A DNA stretch of 16,421 bases from an uncultured Prevotella sp. (GTDB lineage Bacteria; Bacteroidota; Bacteroidia; Bacteroidales; Bacteroidaceae), in contig CALFIY010000041.1 in NCBI GenBank assembly GCA_937877595.1, positions 1-16,421 of the forward strand. Direction: 5' to 3'. Numbering within the stretch: position 1 is the first letter of the stretch; each line of letters begins with the position of its first letter. The position numbers and the translations under genes are program-made. This document shows positions 1 through 6,904 of the stretch, in pieces. A model generated the notes under the pieces. It did not search any database. It worked only from the letters and a program-made list of their open reading frames with translations, and was not told where the DNA came from.

Positions 1-176
1 TAGAAATGTTCTGGAACGATAAGAGCATTAGTACCGAAGCGATACTATGGCTGTTGGAGCGCAATTATATACCCGATATCTACGACGATGCCCTACTCAG
101 TCAGGAGAGTTCACCTGAAGAGAAACAGGCAGATGCTCGTTTCTTACTGAGGTATATGAGAAGAGATAATTACTGA
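1..176 (+). CDS. 3' end of an unrecognised protein gene (partial at left edge)
   Basis: The reading frame with codons starting at position 3 is open from the left edge to a TGA at 174-176, giving about 57 residues that end in ..RYMRRDNY. It contains an ATG at 6-8, but nothing convincing as a start region can be judged because the window begins there, so it is most likely the C-terminus of a longer protein. The TAG at 1-3 is in another frame and does not interrupt it. The visible part is charged and probably helical (LLERNYIPDIYDDALL, then EEKQADARFLLRYM), with no signal or membrane segment. I do not recognise the family. It converges on glyA across a short gap holding an inverted repeat. Confidence 0.5.
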   Translation, partial: EMFWNDKSISTEAILWLLERNYIPDIYDDALLSQESSPEEKQADARFLLRYMRRDNY

Positions 177-290
177 TTTCCACTATAATGATATTCTATT
201 CATGCTCCATGTGATTATTACCTCATAATATTTGAGAATGTAAAGCAAACTGTGGCAGGCTACAATAGGAAAGTAGTATAACACGTTTTA

Positions 291-330
291 TTTCGGGCCG
301 CACCTTATTATAAATAGGTGCGGCCCGAAA
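291..330. terminator. Perfect 15-bp inverted repeat between convergent genes, candidate bidirectional terminator
   Basis: The arms TTTCGGGCCGCACCT (291-305) and AGGTGCGGCCCGAAA (316-330) are perfectly complementary around a 10-nt A/T loop. The hairpin lies 30 nt past the glyA stop and 114 nt past the stop of the plus-strand gene, where two converging transcripts would end. There is no U-run after the stem on either strand, only the UUU/AAA ends of the stem itself, so it is not a textbook intrinsic terminator. It may instead block read-through or protect mRNA 3' ends. The rest of 177-360 shows no gene, promoter or further repeat that I can support. Confidence 0.5.
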
Positions 331-360
331 AGCGTATGCTGTTCGCCCGTTTACGTATGC

Positions 361-1641
361 TTAATAGGCGAAGAGCGGATAGTTCTTCATTGTGTCGTTG
401 ACGCGCTGGCGGACGCTGGCTATCACTGCCTCGTCCTCAGGAGCGTTGAGCACTTCCTCTATAAGTTCTGCGATGAGCACCATAAGGTCTTCCTTGGCAC
501 CGCGCGTAGTGATGGCTGGTGTGCCGAGGCGTATGCCGCTGGTCTGGAATGCAGAACGTGTGTCGAAAGGCACCATGTTCTTGTTGGCCGTAATGTCGGC
601 AGCAACGAGAGCGGTCTCTGCAACTTTTCCTGTAAGGTCGGGATACTTCGAGCGCAGGTCAACGAGCATCGAGTGGTTGTCCGTACCTCCGCTGACAATG
701 GTAAAGCCGCGTTTTATCAGTTCGTCGGCAAGCACCTGTGCGTTTTTCTTCACCTGCTTTGCCCACTCCTTGAACTCTGGCTGCAGTGCCTCGCCGAAGG
801 CTACTGCCTTGGCTGCTATGACATGCTCCAGCGGACCGCCCTGCTGTCCTGGGAACACTGCTGAGTTGAGCAACTGCGACATCATCTTCACTGCTCCCTT
901 CGGTGTGGTGAGTCCCCATGGATTTTCAAAGTCCTTGCCCATCAGGATAAGGCCGCCGCGAGGGCCGCGCAGTGTCTTGTGAGTGGTGCTGGTCACGATG
1001 TGAGCCCACTTAACTGGGTTTTCCAGCAGTCCGGCAGCGATGAGTCCGGCAGGATGGGCCATGTCGATCATAAGCAGTGCGCCTACCTTGTCGGCAATTT
1101 CGCGCATGCGCTTGTAGTCCCACTCGCGGCTATAGGCAGAACCACCGCCGATGATGAGTTTCGGCTTGTGTTCCAGAGCCAGTTGCTCCATCTCGTCGTA
1201 GTCCACGCGTCCCGTGGCCTGGTTGAGGTTGTAGCCGACGGGCTTGTACAGTATGCCGCTGGTGTTGACAAGTGAGCCATGCGAGAGATGGCCGCCGTGG
1301 GCAAGGTTGAGGCCCATGAATGTGTCGCCAGGCTTCAGGCATGCCAGCAGCACTGCTGCATTGGCCTGTGCACCTGAGTGGGGCTGGACGTTGGCGTACT
1401 CTGCGTCGAAGAGTTGGCAGGCACGGTCAATAGCCAACTGTTCCACCTGGTCTACAACCTGACAGCCGCCGTAGTAGCGATGGCCAGGATATCCCTCGGC
1501 ATACTTGTTGGTGAGATAACTGCCCATGGCTTCCATCACCTGGTCGCTGACAAAATTCTCCGATGCTATCAGTTCTATTCCTTTCAACTGACGCTGATGC
1601 TCACGCTCGATGAGCGCAAAAATGGCGTTGTCTCTTTTCAT
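361..1641 (-). CDS. glyA: Serine hydroxymethyltransferase
   Basis: This cytosolic PLP enzyme interconverts serine plus tetrahydrofolate and glycine plus 5,10-methylene-tetrahydrofolate, supplying one-carbon units for purine, thymidylate and methionine synthesis. The 426-residue product has the family's usual length. It shows the N-terminal IELIASENFVS motif, the NKYAEGYPGHRYYGG substrate/PLP segment, the QPHSGAQAN segment, a D-MAHPAGLIA stretch and the PLP-lysine motif TSTTHKTLRGPRGG with Lys222. I chose the ATG at 1639-1641 because MKRDNAIFALIEREHQRQL matches the family N-terminus. The frame runs open upstream to 1782, but that part lies inside the end of rho and is not SHMT-like. The start is 23 nt after the rho stop, so the two genes are probably co-transcribed; no Shine-Dalgarno sequence is seen in that gap. 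Confidence 0.97.
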   Translation of the reverse strand: MKRDNAIFALIEREHQRQLKGIELIASENFVSDQVMEAMGSYLTNKYAEGYPGHRYYGGCQVVDQVEQLAIDRACQLFDAEYANVQPHSGAQANAAVLLACLKPGDTFMGLNLAHGGHLSHGSLVNTSGILYKPVGYNLNQATGRVDYDEMEQLALEHKPKLIIGGGSAYSREWDYKRMREIADKVGALLMIDMAHPAGLIAAGLLENPVKWAHIVTSTTHKTLRGPRGGLILMGKDFENPWGLTTPKGAVKMMSQLLNSAVFPGQQGGPLEHVIAAKAVAFGEALQPEFKEWAKQVKKNAQVLADELIKRGFTIVSGGTDNHSMLVDLRSKYPDLTGKVAETALVAADITANKNMVPFDTRSAFQTSGIRLGTPAITTRGAKEDLMVLIAELIEEVLNAPEDEAVIASVRQRVNDTMKNYPLFAY

Positions 1642-1664
1642 TGATATATGAGTTTGTGAGTTTG

Positions 1665-3608
1665 TTATCCGTTCATCACGAGCAGGAACTCCTCGTTGGT
1701 CTTTGTCCTGTCCAGTCGCTCGCGCACGGTGTTCATTGCCTCCATCGGGTTCATTTCGGCTATGAAGTTGCGCAGTATCCACATCCGCTGCAGCGTTGTC
1801 TGGTCTTGCAGCAGGTCGTCGCGGCGAGTAGAACTCTGCACGAGGTTGACGGCAGGATAGACTCGCTTGTTGGCAAGCATCCTGTCAAGTTGTATTTCTG
1901 AGTTGCCGGTTCCCTTGAATTCCTCGAAGATTACCTCATCCATCTTTGAACCGGTGTCAACGAGCGCCGTGGCGATTATCGTAAGCGAGCCGCCGCCCTC
2001 TATCTTGCGCGCAGCACCGAAGAATCGCTTTGGTTTCTGCAGTGCGTTGGCATCCACACCGCCCGTAAGAACTTTTCCGCTTGCCGGAGCCACGGTATTA
2101 TATGCTCTCGCAAGGCGTGTGATAGAGTCGAGGAATATCACGACATCGTGGCCGCACTCCACCATTCGCTTGGCTTTCTCCAGAACGATGCCTGCAATCT
2201 TCACGTGACGTTCGGCAGGCTCGTCGAAGGTAGACGCAATCACTTCGGCATTCACCGTGCGCTTCATGTCGGTCACCTCTTCGGGGCGCTCGTCGATGAG
2301 CAGCATCATAATGTATGCCTCCGGATGGTTGGCGGCAATGGCGTTGGCCACGTCTTTCATCAGTATCGTCTTACCGGTCTTCGGCTGGGCTACGATGAGG
2401 GCGCGCTGGCCTTTTCCTATCGGCGAGAAGAGGTCTACGATGCGCACGGAGCGATTTGTGGCCGACGGGTCGTCGCAGAGCCTGAATTTCTCCTCTGGGA
2501 AGAGAGGCGTAAGGTGCTCAAAGTTAATCCTGTCGCGCACGTCCTGCGGCTGACGGCCGTTGATAAACTGCACGTCGGAGAGCGCGAAGTATTTCTCGTT
2601 CTCGTGGGGAGGACGAACGGTGCACTCCACCACGTCGCCCGTCTTGAGACTGAATTTCTTTATCTGCTGCGGATTGACATATATGTCGTCGGGCGACGAC
2701 AGGTAGTTGTAGTCTGACGAGCGCAGGAAGCCATATCCGTCCTGCAGTATTTCGAGCACGCCGCTGCCCGTGATGAGATTGTCGAAGTTGTAGTTTTCCG
2801 ACTGCACGGCTCGCGGTGCCGGCGCATTGACTGGCTTCTCCCTGTTTTCGGCCTGGCCGACAGGGCGGTCGAACATGTCCAGTGTGGGCATGGCGGCGGC
2901 ATCTTCCACGGGAAGGTCAACCACGGTGATGAAGTCTGTACCGTCGCCAGGATCGCCGGCCCATACGCCTGGGGCTGTGTCGTCGCCGCCCTCGCCGTCG
3001 TGCTGGTTCATCTTCTCCTGCAACTGCTCTATCATCTGGCTGTCCACCTGTATGTCAGCGCTTTCCATGGCCTCGGGCACTGTCTGAGACTCACTCTCTG
3101 CAGCGGCCTTGGCAGCCTCTGCAGCGGCTATCTCTTCGAGTTCCTTCTTCGACTTCCTGCCGCGCTTCTTCGGTGCCGGTGCGTCTGTTGTAGCCTCTGC
3201 AGCAGCGGTACTCTTCACGGTGGTCTCGGCCTCTGCGTTCTGCTTTGGCTTTCTGCCGCGTTTGGGCTTCTCTACCTCTTCCTGCTGTGCAGCCTCGTCG
3301 GCACGCTGTGCCTCAGCAAGGACTTTCGCCAGCGTGGGCTTCTTCTCCTTCTTAGGCTTGCCGTCCACGAGGTCAAGGTTTTCGCCTTCGGCTCCTGTCA
3401 CGGTATATACTTTGTTGTCGTTCTTCGAAATGCGTGTGCGCTTGCGCTTGGGCTGCAGTCCGGCAGCACTGTCTTCTGCAGCCTTGTCGAGTATGGCGTA
3501 TATCATGGTCTCCTGACTGTCGCTCTGAGACACCTTCACGCCTAAACTGCCGGCTATCTCCATCAACTGAGGGATAGTCATCTGTTCTAATTTGTCCTTC
3601 GTGTACAT
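1665..3608 (-). CDS. rho: Transcription termination factor Rho with long disordered N-terminal insertion
   Basis: Rho is the hexameric RNA-dependent ATPase that translocates along nascent RNA and releases transcripts. The 647-residue product is far longer than E. coli Rho (419). Residues 1-45 form a Rho_N helical domain (KDKLEQMTIPQLMEIAGSLG). Residues about 46-270 are low-complexity, rich in Lys/Arg, Ala and acidic residues, with two AT-hook-like patches (PKRGRKPK near 115-122 and KKRGRKSKK near 147-155). The cold-shock-type RNA-binding domain spans about 280-350. The ATPase core has Walker A QPKTGKT (408-414), DERPEEVTDM (439-448), Walker B VVIFLDSITR (489-498), the Q-loop region LTGGVDANAL and the R-loop region ATALVDTGSKMDE. 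Long insertions at this place are known in Bacteroidetes Rho; in Bacteroides thetaiotaomicron the disordered region is reported to drive condensate formation. Start ATG at 3606-3608. Confidence 0.98.
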   Translation of the reverse strand: MYTKDKLEQMTIPQLMEIAGSLGVKVSQSDSQETMIYAILDKAAEDSAAGLQPKRKRTRISKNDNKVYTVTGAEGENLDLVDGKPKKEKKPTLAKVLAEAQRADEAAQQEEVEKPKRGRKPKQNAEAETTVKSTAAAEATTDAPAPKKRGRKSKKELEEIAAAEAAKAAAESESQTVPEAMESADIQVDSQMIEQLQEKMNQHDGEGGDDTAPGVWAGDPGDGTDFITVVDLPVEDAAAMPTLDMFDRPVGQAENREKPVNAPAPRAVQSENYNFDNLITGSGVLEILQDGYGFLRSSDYNYLSSPDDIYVNPQQIKKFSLKTGDVVECTVRPPHENEKYFALSDVQFINGRQPQDVRDRINFEHLTPLFPEEKFRLCDDPSATNRSVRIVDLFSPIGKGQRALIVAQPKTGKTILMKDVANAIAANHPEAYIMMLLIDERPEEVTDMKRTVNAEVIASTFDEPAERHVKIAGIVLEKAKRMVECGHDVVIFLDSITRLARAYNTVAPASGKVLTGGVDANALQKPKRFFGAARKIEGGGSLTIIATALVDTGSKMDEVIFEEFKGTGNSEIQLDRMLANKRVYPAVNLVQSSTRRDDLLQDQTTLQRMWILRNFIAEMNPMEAMNTVRERLDRTKTNEEFLLVMNG

Positions 3609-3710
3609 AGTGATATAACAAATAGCAACTCCTCACGGGAGTCTGGAATTTACTGTGAAATGGGTAGTGATGTTTCGCGGATGGAAACAATAGGTAAATA
3701 AAATCGGCGG

Positions 3711-3742
3711 CAAAGGTAAGGAGATTATTCTGGTTTCGCAAA
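3711..3742 (-). promoter_or_regulatory. Bacteroidetes-type promoter for rho-glyA
   Basis: Read on the minus strand, a -33 TTTG (plus-strand CAAA 3739-3742) is followed after 20 nt by the -7 element TACCTTTG (plus-strand CAAAGGTA 3711-3718). This fits the sigma-ABfr consensus TTTG-N19-TAnnTTTG, with one extra base in the spacer. Transcription would start near 3705, leaving a leader of roughly 95 nt before the rho ATG. That leader contains a small 5-bp hairpin (ACTCC 3628-3632 with GGAGT 3638-3642). Confidence 0.75.
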
Positions 3743-3819
3743 ATTTTTCTGTGTTTTTCTTTTATTTTTTCTGACATTTTTTGAATAAGGGGTGGTGCGC
3801 AACCATGGCTTGCGCCAGT

Positions 3820-3870
3820 GGTGAGAGTTAAGCAATAAGAGGTGAGAGGTGAGTCGTAAGGGGTGAGAGA
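3820..3870. repeat. Scattered GGTGAG repeats
   Basis: The hexamer GGTGAG occurs at 3820, 3841, 3848 and 3862, mostly as GGTGAGAG, within 51 nt in the rho/phosphatase gap. Short GTGAGAG-rich stretches are, from general experience, frequent in Prevotella-like intergenic DNA. I see no coding, palindromic or promoter structure here, so no function is assigned. Confidence 0.4.
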
Positions 3871-3884
3871 AAATTTTTAGCAGT

Positions 3885-3968
3885 GTTTTTAAAAATTAAA
3901 ACAGCGCTGGCAAAAATTAAAACAGCGCTGGCAAAAATTAAAACAGCGTTTTTAAAAACCACAGCAGC
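3885..3968. repeat. 21-bp tandem repeat array, four units, with phased A-tracts
   Basis: Units start at 3885, 3906, 3927 and 3948. The first three share the 15-nt core AAAAATTAAAACAGC. The 6-nt head is GTTTTT in units 1 and 4 and GCTGGC in units 2 and 3. Unit 4 has a diverged tail (6 of 10 bases match). A weaker fifth relative may precede the array at 3864-3884. The 21-bp period equals about two DNA helical turns, so the A5 tracts sit on the same face, which favours intrinsic curvature. The array ends about 48 nt upstream of the -33 box of the downstream operon. Confidence 0.85.
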
Positions 3969-4016
3969 GTACGAAAATTTACGACAGTTGCAAATTTCAA
4001 AAAATGGGCGTTTTCT

Positions 4017-4047
4017 TTTGCAAACTGCGCGTTTCTTCATACCTTTG
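4017..4047 (+). promoter_or_regulatory. Bacteroidetes-type promoter for the partner-switching operon
   Basis: TTTG at 4017-4020, a 19-nt spacer and TACCTTTG at 4040-4047 match the sigma-ABfr consensus exactly. The start site should be near 4053-4056, giving a leader of about 45-50 nt rich in GCGC before the GTG start at 4101. A curved 21-bp repeat array lies just upstream. Confidence 0.8.
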
Positions 4048-4100
4048 CACCCATAGAACGCGCGCAAGGCGCATAAGCGCGAGGCGCAACGACATCAGAA

Positions 4101-6128
4101 GTGACTCACACGACACGACATAACGGCTACAGCGTTGGCAGAATACTGCTGACCGTTTTGATTTTTCTGCTTTACGCCCTACCCTCTTCCGCACAGGACG
4201 ACGGCGCGAGCCAGTTGCGCTATATCGACAAGGCCATAAGAGAGGCGCATCTGAAGCACGACGACGAGGCGCTGGCCAAGGCGCTGTCGATGCGCGCTGC
4301 CACTTTCTACAATCTCACCATGAGCGACTCCATCTACGAGCACGTGCCCAAAGACCTGCAGACGCTCAAGGCCATGGGACAGTGGCGCCGCTACTACGAG
4401 ATATGGACGCACCTCGTCAATACTTACATCTACTACAACGGCCAGAAAAACCTGGCCCTGCGCGAAGTGAAGGCCATGTTCGACGATGCCATGCAGCGCA
4501 ACAACGAGTATGGCATGGGCATTGGCTACTACACCATGGGCAACGTCTACCTTAACATGAACAATCTTGACGAGAGCGCCAACGCCTACGAGAAAGGCTT
4601 GAAAATTCTCTCGCAGATGTCGCCACTCCCCCCTATCACGCTCGATGTCTACTCTTATTACGGCGATGTGCTCAACGAACAGCGCAAGTACGACCAACTG
4701 GAACAGTTGACAGTTGGCTGGAAAGACTTTCTGGAAAATTTTATAGCGCAAAACAAACTCGTCGACGCAGAGAAGGATATCCTCTGGTTCTATTACGATG
4801 TGGCCTGCGTGCAGTCGGCTCTCGGGCGCAACGACCTGAAGCGCGCCGAAGACATGCTGGACAACGCCAAAAGCCATCTCGCCTCGGAAGACAACTACGA
4901 GGGAGGCGCTTGGCTGCTTAACATGGCACAACTGCGCATGATGCAGGGACGATATGCCGAGGCTCTCCAACTGAACAACCGCCGCATGAACCTCATAGCA
5001 CCCGGAGAGGACAAGGCGATATTCCTTGCCGTGGCCCTGCAGCGTGCCTCCATTCTCACACAACTTGGTCGCTACGAAGAGTCGTCAGGTCTCTACAAGG
5101 AAATGTACGAGGCCAAGGACTCTATAAGCAACGCAGAGACGAAAAACCAGTTGAACGAGATGAACACGCTCTTCCAGGTCGACGAACTGAAGATGCAGCA
5201 GGAGCGGCAGCAGTTCCGCAATATGCTGATTATCATCGGACTCGTCGTCGTGGCTCTCGTCATCTTCATCATCTTCCGCACCATTGCAGCGCGCAGGCTT
5301 AAGAAGGCTCACGACCAGTTGCAGGCTACCCACGACGAACTGCTGACCGCCTACGACCAGTTGGAGGAGACCACCACGGCCAAGGAGCGCATCGAGAGCG
5401 ACCTGCGCATCGCACGCAACATACAGATGGGCATGGTGCCAAGCACTTTCCCCGAACGCCCGGACCTCGATCTCTTTGCCTCGATGACACCTGCCAAAGA
5501 AGTGGGCGGCGACCTCTACGGCTACGTGCTGCAAAACGACCGCCTTTACTTCGCTTTGGGCGACGTCAGCGGCAAGGGCGTGCCCGCCTCGCTCTTCATG
5601 GCACAGGCCACACGTCTTTTCCGCACACTGGCAGCACAGCAAATGATGCCTTCCGACATTTGCAACCAACTTAACGAGGCTCTTTCCGGAGAAGACAACG
5701 AAACGGGCATGTTCGTTACAATGTTTATAGGATTGGCAGACCTCACAACAGGACACCTGCACTTCTGTAACGCTGGCCATAATCCGCCCGTACTGATCAC
5801 AGAAGGCAAGGCGACATTCATAGAAATGGAGCCTAATGCTCCTATCGGCCTTTGGCCCGGACTGGAATACGTCGGTGAGGAAATTGCCGACATTACCGAC
5901 CAACCTCTCTTCGTCTATACCGACGGACTAAACGAGGCTGAGAACCGCCAGCAGGAACAATTCACCGACGAACGACTGCTGGAGATACTCGAAACGACAC
6001 CCTTCGAGAACAGCAGACAGACTGTAGAGATGCTGTGCAACGCCGTAGAGCAACACCGCGACGGCGCAGAACCTAACGACGACCTCACCATGCTTTGCGT
6101 GAAAGTTAAAAGTAAGCAAAACAACTAA
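4101..6128 (+). CDS. Membrane SpoIIE-type serine phosphatase with extracytoplasmic TPR sensor domain
   Basis: The 675-residue protein likely dephosphorylates a STAS anti-anti-sigma-like partner. It starts with a hydrophobic signal segment (about 14-31, ending LPSSAQ). Helical TPR-like repeats follow from about 35 to 345 (for example MGNVYLNMNNLDESANAYEK, and GRYEESSGLYKEMY). A transmembrane helix (about 374-393) and a short coiled coil (about 400-432) lead into a PP2C/SpoIIE domain (about 435-670). Metal and core motifs are visible: VGGDLYG (468-474), GDVSGKGVPASLF (487-499), NAGHNPP (557-563), YTDGLNEA (606-613) and NDDLTML (659-665). The TPR part should lie outside the cytoplasm and the phosphatase inside. 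The GTG at 4101 is chosen because an in-frame TAA lies at 4074-4076, no ATG lies between, and this start keeps the signal segment. The kinase gene follows after 12 nt. The sensed signal is unknown. Confidence 0.93.
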   Translation: MTHTTRHNGYSVGRILLTVLIFLLYALPSSAQDDGASQLRYIDKAIREAHLKHDDEALAKALSMRAATFYNLTMSDSIYEHVPKDLQTLKAMGQWRRYYEIWTHLVNTYIYYNGQKNLALREVKAMFDDAMQRNNEYGMGIGYYTMGNVYLNMNNLDESANAYEKGLKILSQMSPLPPITLDVYSYYGDVLNEQRKYDQLEQLTVGWKDFLENFIAQNKLVDAEKDILWFYYDVACVQSALGRNDLKRAEDMLDNAKSHLASEDNYEGGAWLLNMAQLRMMQGRYAEALQLNNRRMNLIAPGEDKAIFLAVALQRASILTQLGRYEESSGLYKEMYEAKDSISNAETKNQLNEMNTLFQVDELKMQQERQQFRNMLIIIGLVVVALVIFIIFRTIAARRLKKAHDQLQATHDELLTAYDQLEETTTAKERIESDLRIARNIQMGMVPSTFPERPDLDLFASMTPAKEVGGDLYGYVLQNDRLYFALGDVSGKGVPASLFMAQATRLFRTLAAQQMMPSDICNQLNEALSGEDNETGMFVTMFIGLADLTTGHLHFCNAGHNPPVLITEGKATFIEMEPNAPIGLWPGLEYVGEEIADITDQPLFVYTDGLNEAENRQQEQFTDERLLEILETTPFENSRQTVEMLCNAVEQHRDGAEPNDDLTMLCVKVKSKQNN

Positions 6129-6140
6129 TCACCTTATACT

Positions 6141-6548
6141 ATGAAGAAAAAACTGATACTGAAAAATCAGGTGGGTGAACTGGAACGTGTCAACCAGTTT
6201 GTAGATGAGATAGGGGAAGAACTCGGACTTGACATGGAGTTGCAGATGAACCTTAACCTCGTGATGGAGGAAATGGTGTCGAACGTCATCTTCTATGCCT
6301 ATCCCGAAAACAAGTCGGCAGACATCGAACTGACGGCTGAGAGCAACGGCAAGGAACTTACCTTCGTGCTCAGCGACCAAGGCAAGGAATTCGACCCCAC
6401 TGCCAAGAAAGACGCCGACCCCGACGTCAATCCCATAGACCGCGAAATCGGCGGCATGGGCATCTATATCGTCAAGAACATTATGAACCAGGTGACCTAC
6501 CAGCGTCTGGAGGGTAAGAACCTGCTCACCATGACAAAGGAAATATAA
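6141..6548 (+). CDS. RsbW-like anti-sigma-factor-type serine kinase (HATPase_c_2)
   Basis: This 135-residue protein is a stand-alone GHKL ATP-binding domain of the RsbW/SpoIIAB type, which phosphorylates a STAS partner and sequesters a target when not bound to that partner. The N box is EEMVSNVIFYAYP (43-55, with Glu43/44 and Asn48), the G1 box is DQGKEFDP (79-86) and the G2 box is GGMGIYIVKNIMNQVTYQR (104-122). The length is typical of the family. It sits between the phosphatase (12-nt gap) and the STAS gene (34-nt gap). No sigma factor is encoded nearby, so the sequestered target is unknown. The ATG at 6141 follows an AT-rich gap without a Shine-Dalgarno site. Confidence 0.92.
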   Translation: MKKKLILKNQVGELERVNQFVDEIGEELGLDMELQMNLNLVMEEMVSNVIFYAYPENKSADIELTAESNGKELTFVLSDQGKEFDPTAKKDADPDVNPIDREIGGMGIYIVKNIMNQVTYQRLEGKNLLTMTKEI

Positions 6549-6582
6549 CGAGAATATTAAAAACAAATAAAACACTACAACT

Positions 6583-6891
6583 ATGACTGAGATTATCAAG
6601 CGTGATGGCAAGACCATCATCAAGACAGGCGAACGCATCGACACCATGAACGCCCCACAGTTTGAACAGGACATACAGCCCGCACTCCACGACGGCGGCG
6701 TGCAACTCGAAATGGACTGCTCCGACCTTAACTACATGGCAAGTTCCGGACTGCGCGTCATCCAGAAGACCATGCGCACCGTGATGCAGCAGAAGGGCAC
6801 TTTCAAGATGACCAATGTCAGCCCCGAGATATACAAGGTGCTCGCCATGACAGGCTTCACAAAGTTTATGACCGTAGAGAAGAAAGCATAA
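6583..6891 (+). CDS. STAS-domain anti-anti-sigma-like protein (RsbV/SpoIIAA family)
   Basis: This is a 102-residue single STAS domain, the switch protein expected to alternate between a phosphorylated form made by the kinase and a form reset by the SpoIIE phosphatase. The N-terminal strand pair (IIKRDGKTIIKTGERID), the NAPQFEQDI helix and the conserved core SDLNYMASSGLRVI are visible. By alignment with RsbV (DSTG) and SpoIIAA (DSSG), the phosphoacceptor should be Ser54. The preceding Asp of those proteins is Ala53 here, a variation I believe is common in Gram-negative STAS proteins. The 34-nt spacer upstream is very A-rich, as usual for translation starts in this phylum. The next gene begins 13 nt downstream. 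Confidence 0.93.
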   Translation: MTEIIKRDGKTIIKTGERIDTMNAPQFEQDIQPALHDGGVQLEMDCSDLNYMASSGLRVIQKTMRTVMQQKGTFKMTNVSPEIYKVLAMTGFTKFMTVEKKA

Positions 6892-6904
6892 CAAAACTGA
6901 AAAC

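Noticed and set aside
333..360. 7-nt direct repeat CGTATGC (333-339 and 354-360)
   Set aside because: It is short enough to occur by chance and has no associated integrase or insertion sequence.
1642..1782. Extended N-terminus for glyA
   Set aside because: The extra 47 residues lie inside the rho coding region and are unlike SHMT; MKRDNAIFALIE is the family start.
3885..3968. Possible CRISPR array
   Set aside because: The units are only 21 bp and abut directly without unique spacers, and no cas genes are near.
3828..4067. Minus-strand open frame of 79 codons with a 7-residue repeat
   Set aside because: The repeat arises because 21 bp is a multiple of three. The frame covers the tandem array and the operon promoter, and the product looks like no known protein.
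4179..5903. Long minus-strand open frames opposite the phosphatase gene (4179-5063 and 5085-5903)
   Set aside because: They are antisense shadows of a gene with clear SpoIIE motifs and have no recognisable domain or start context.
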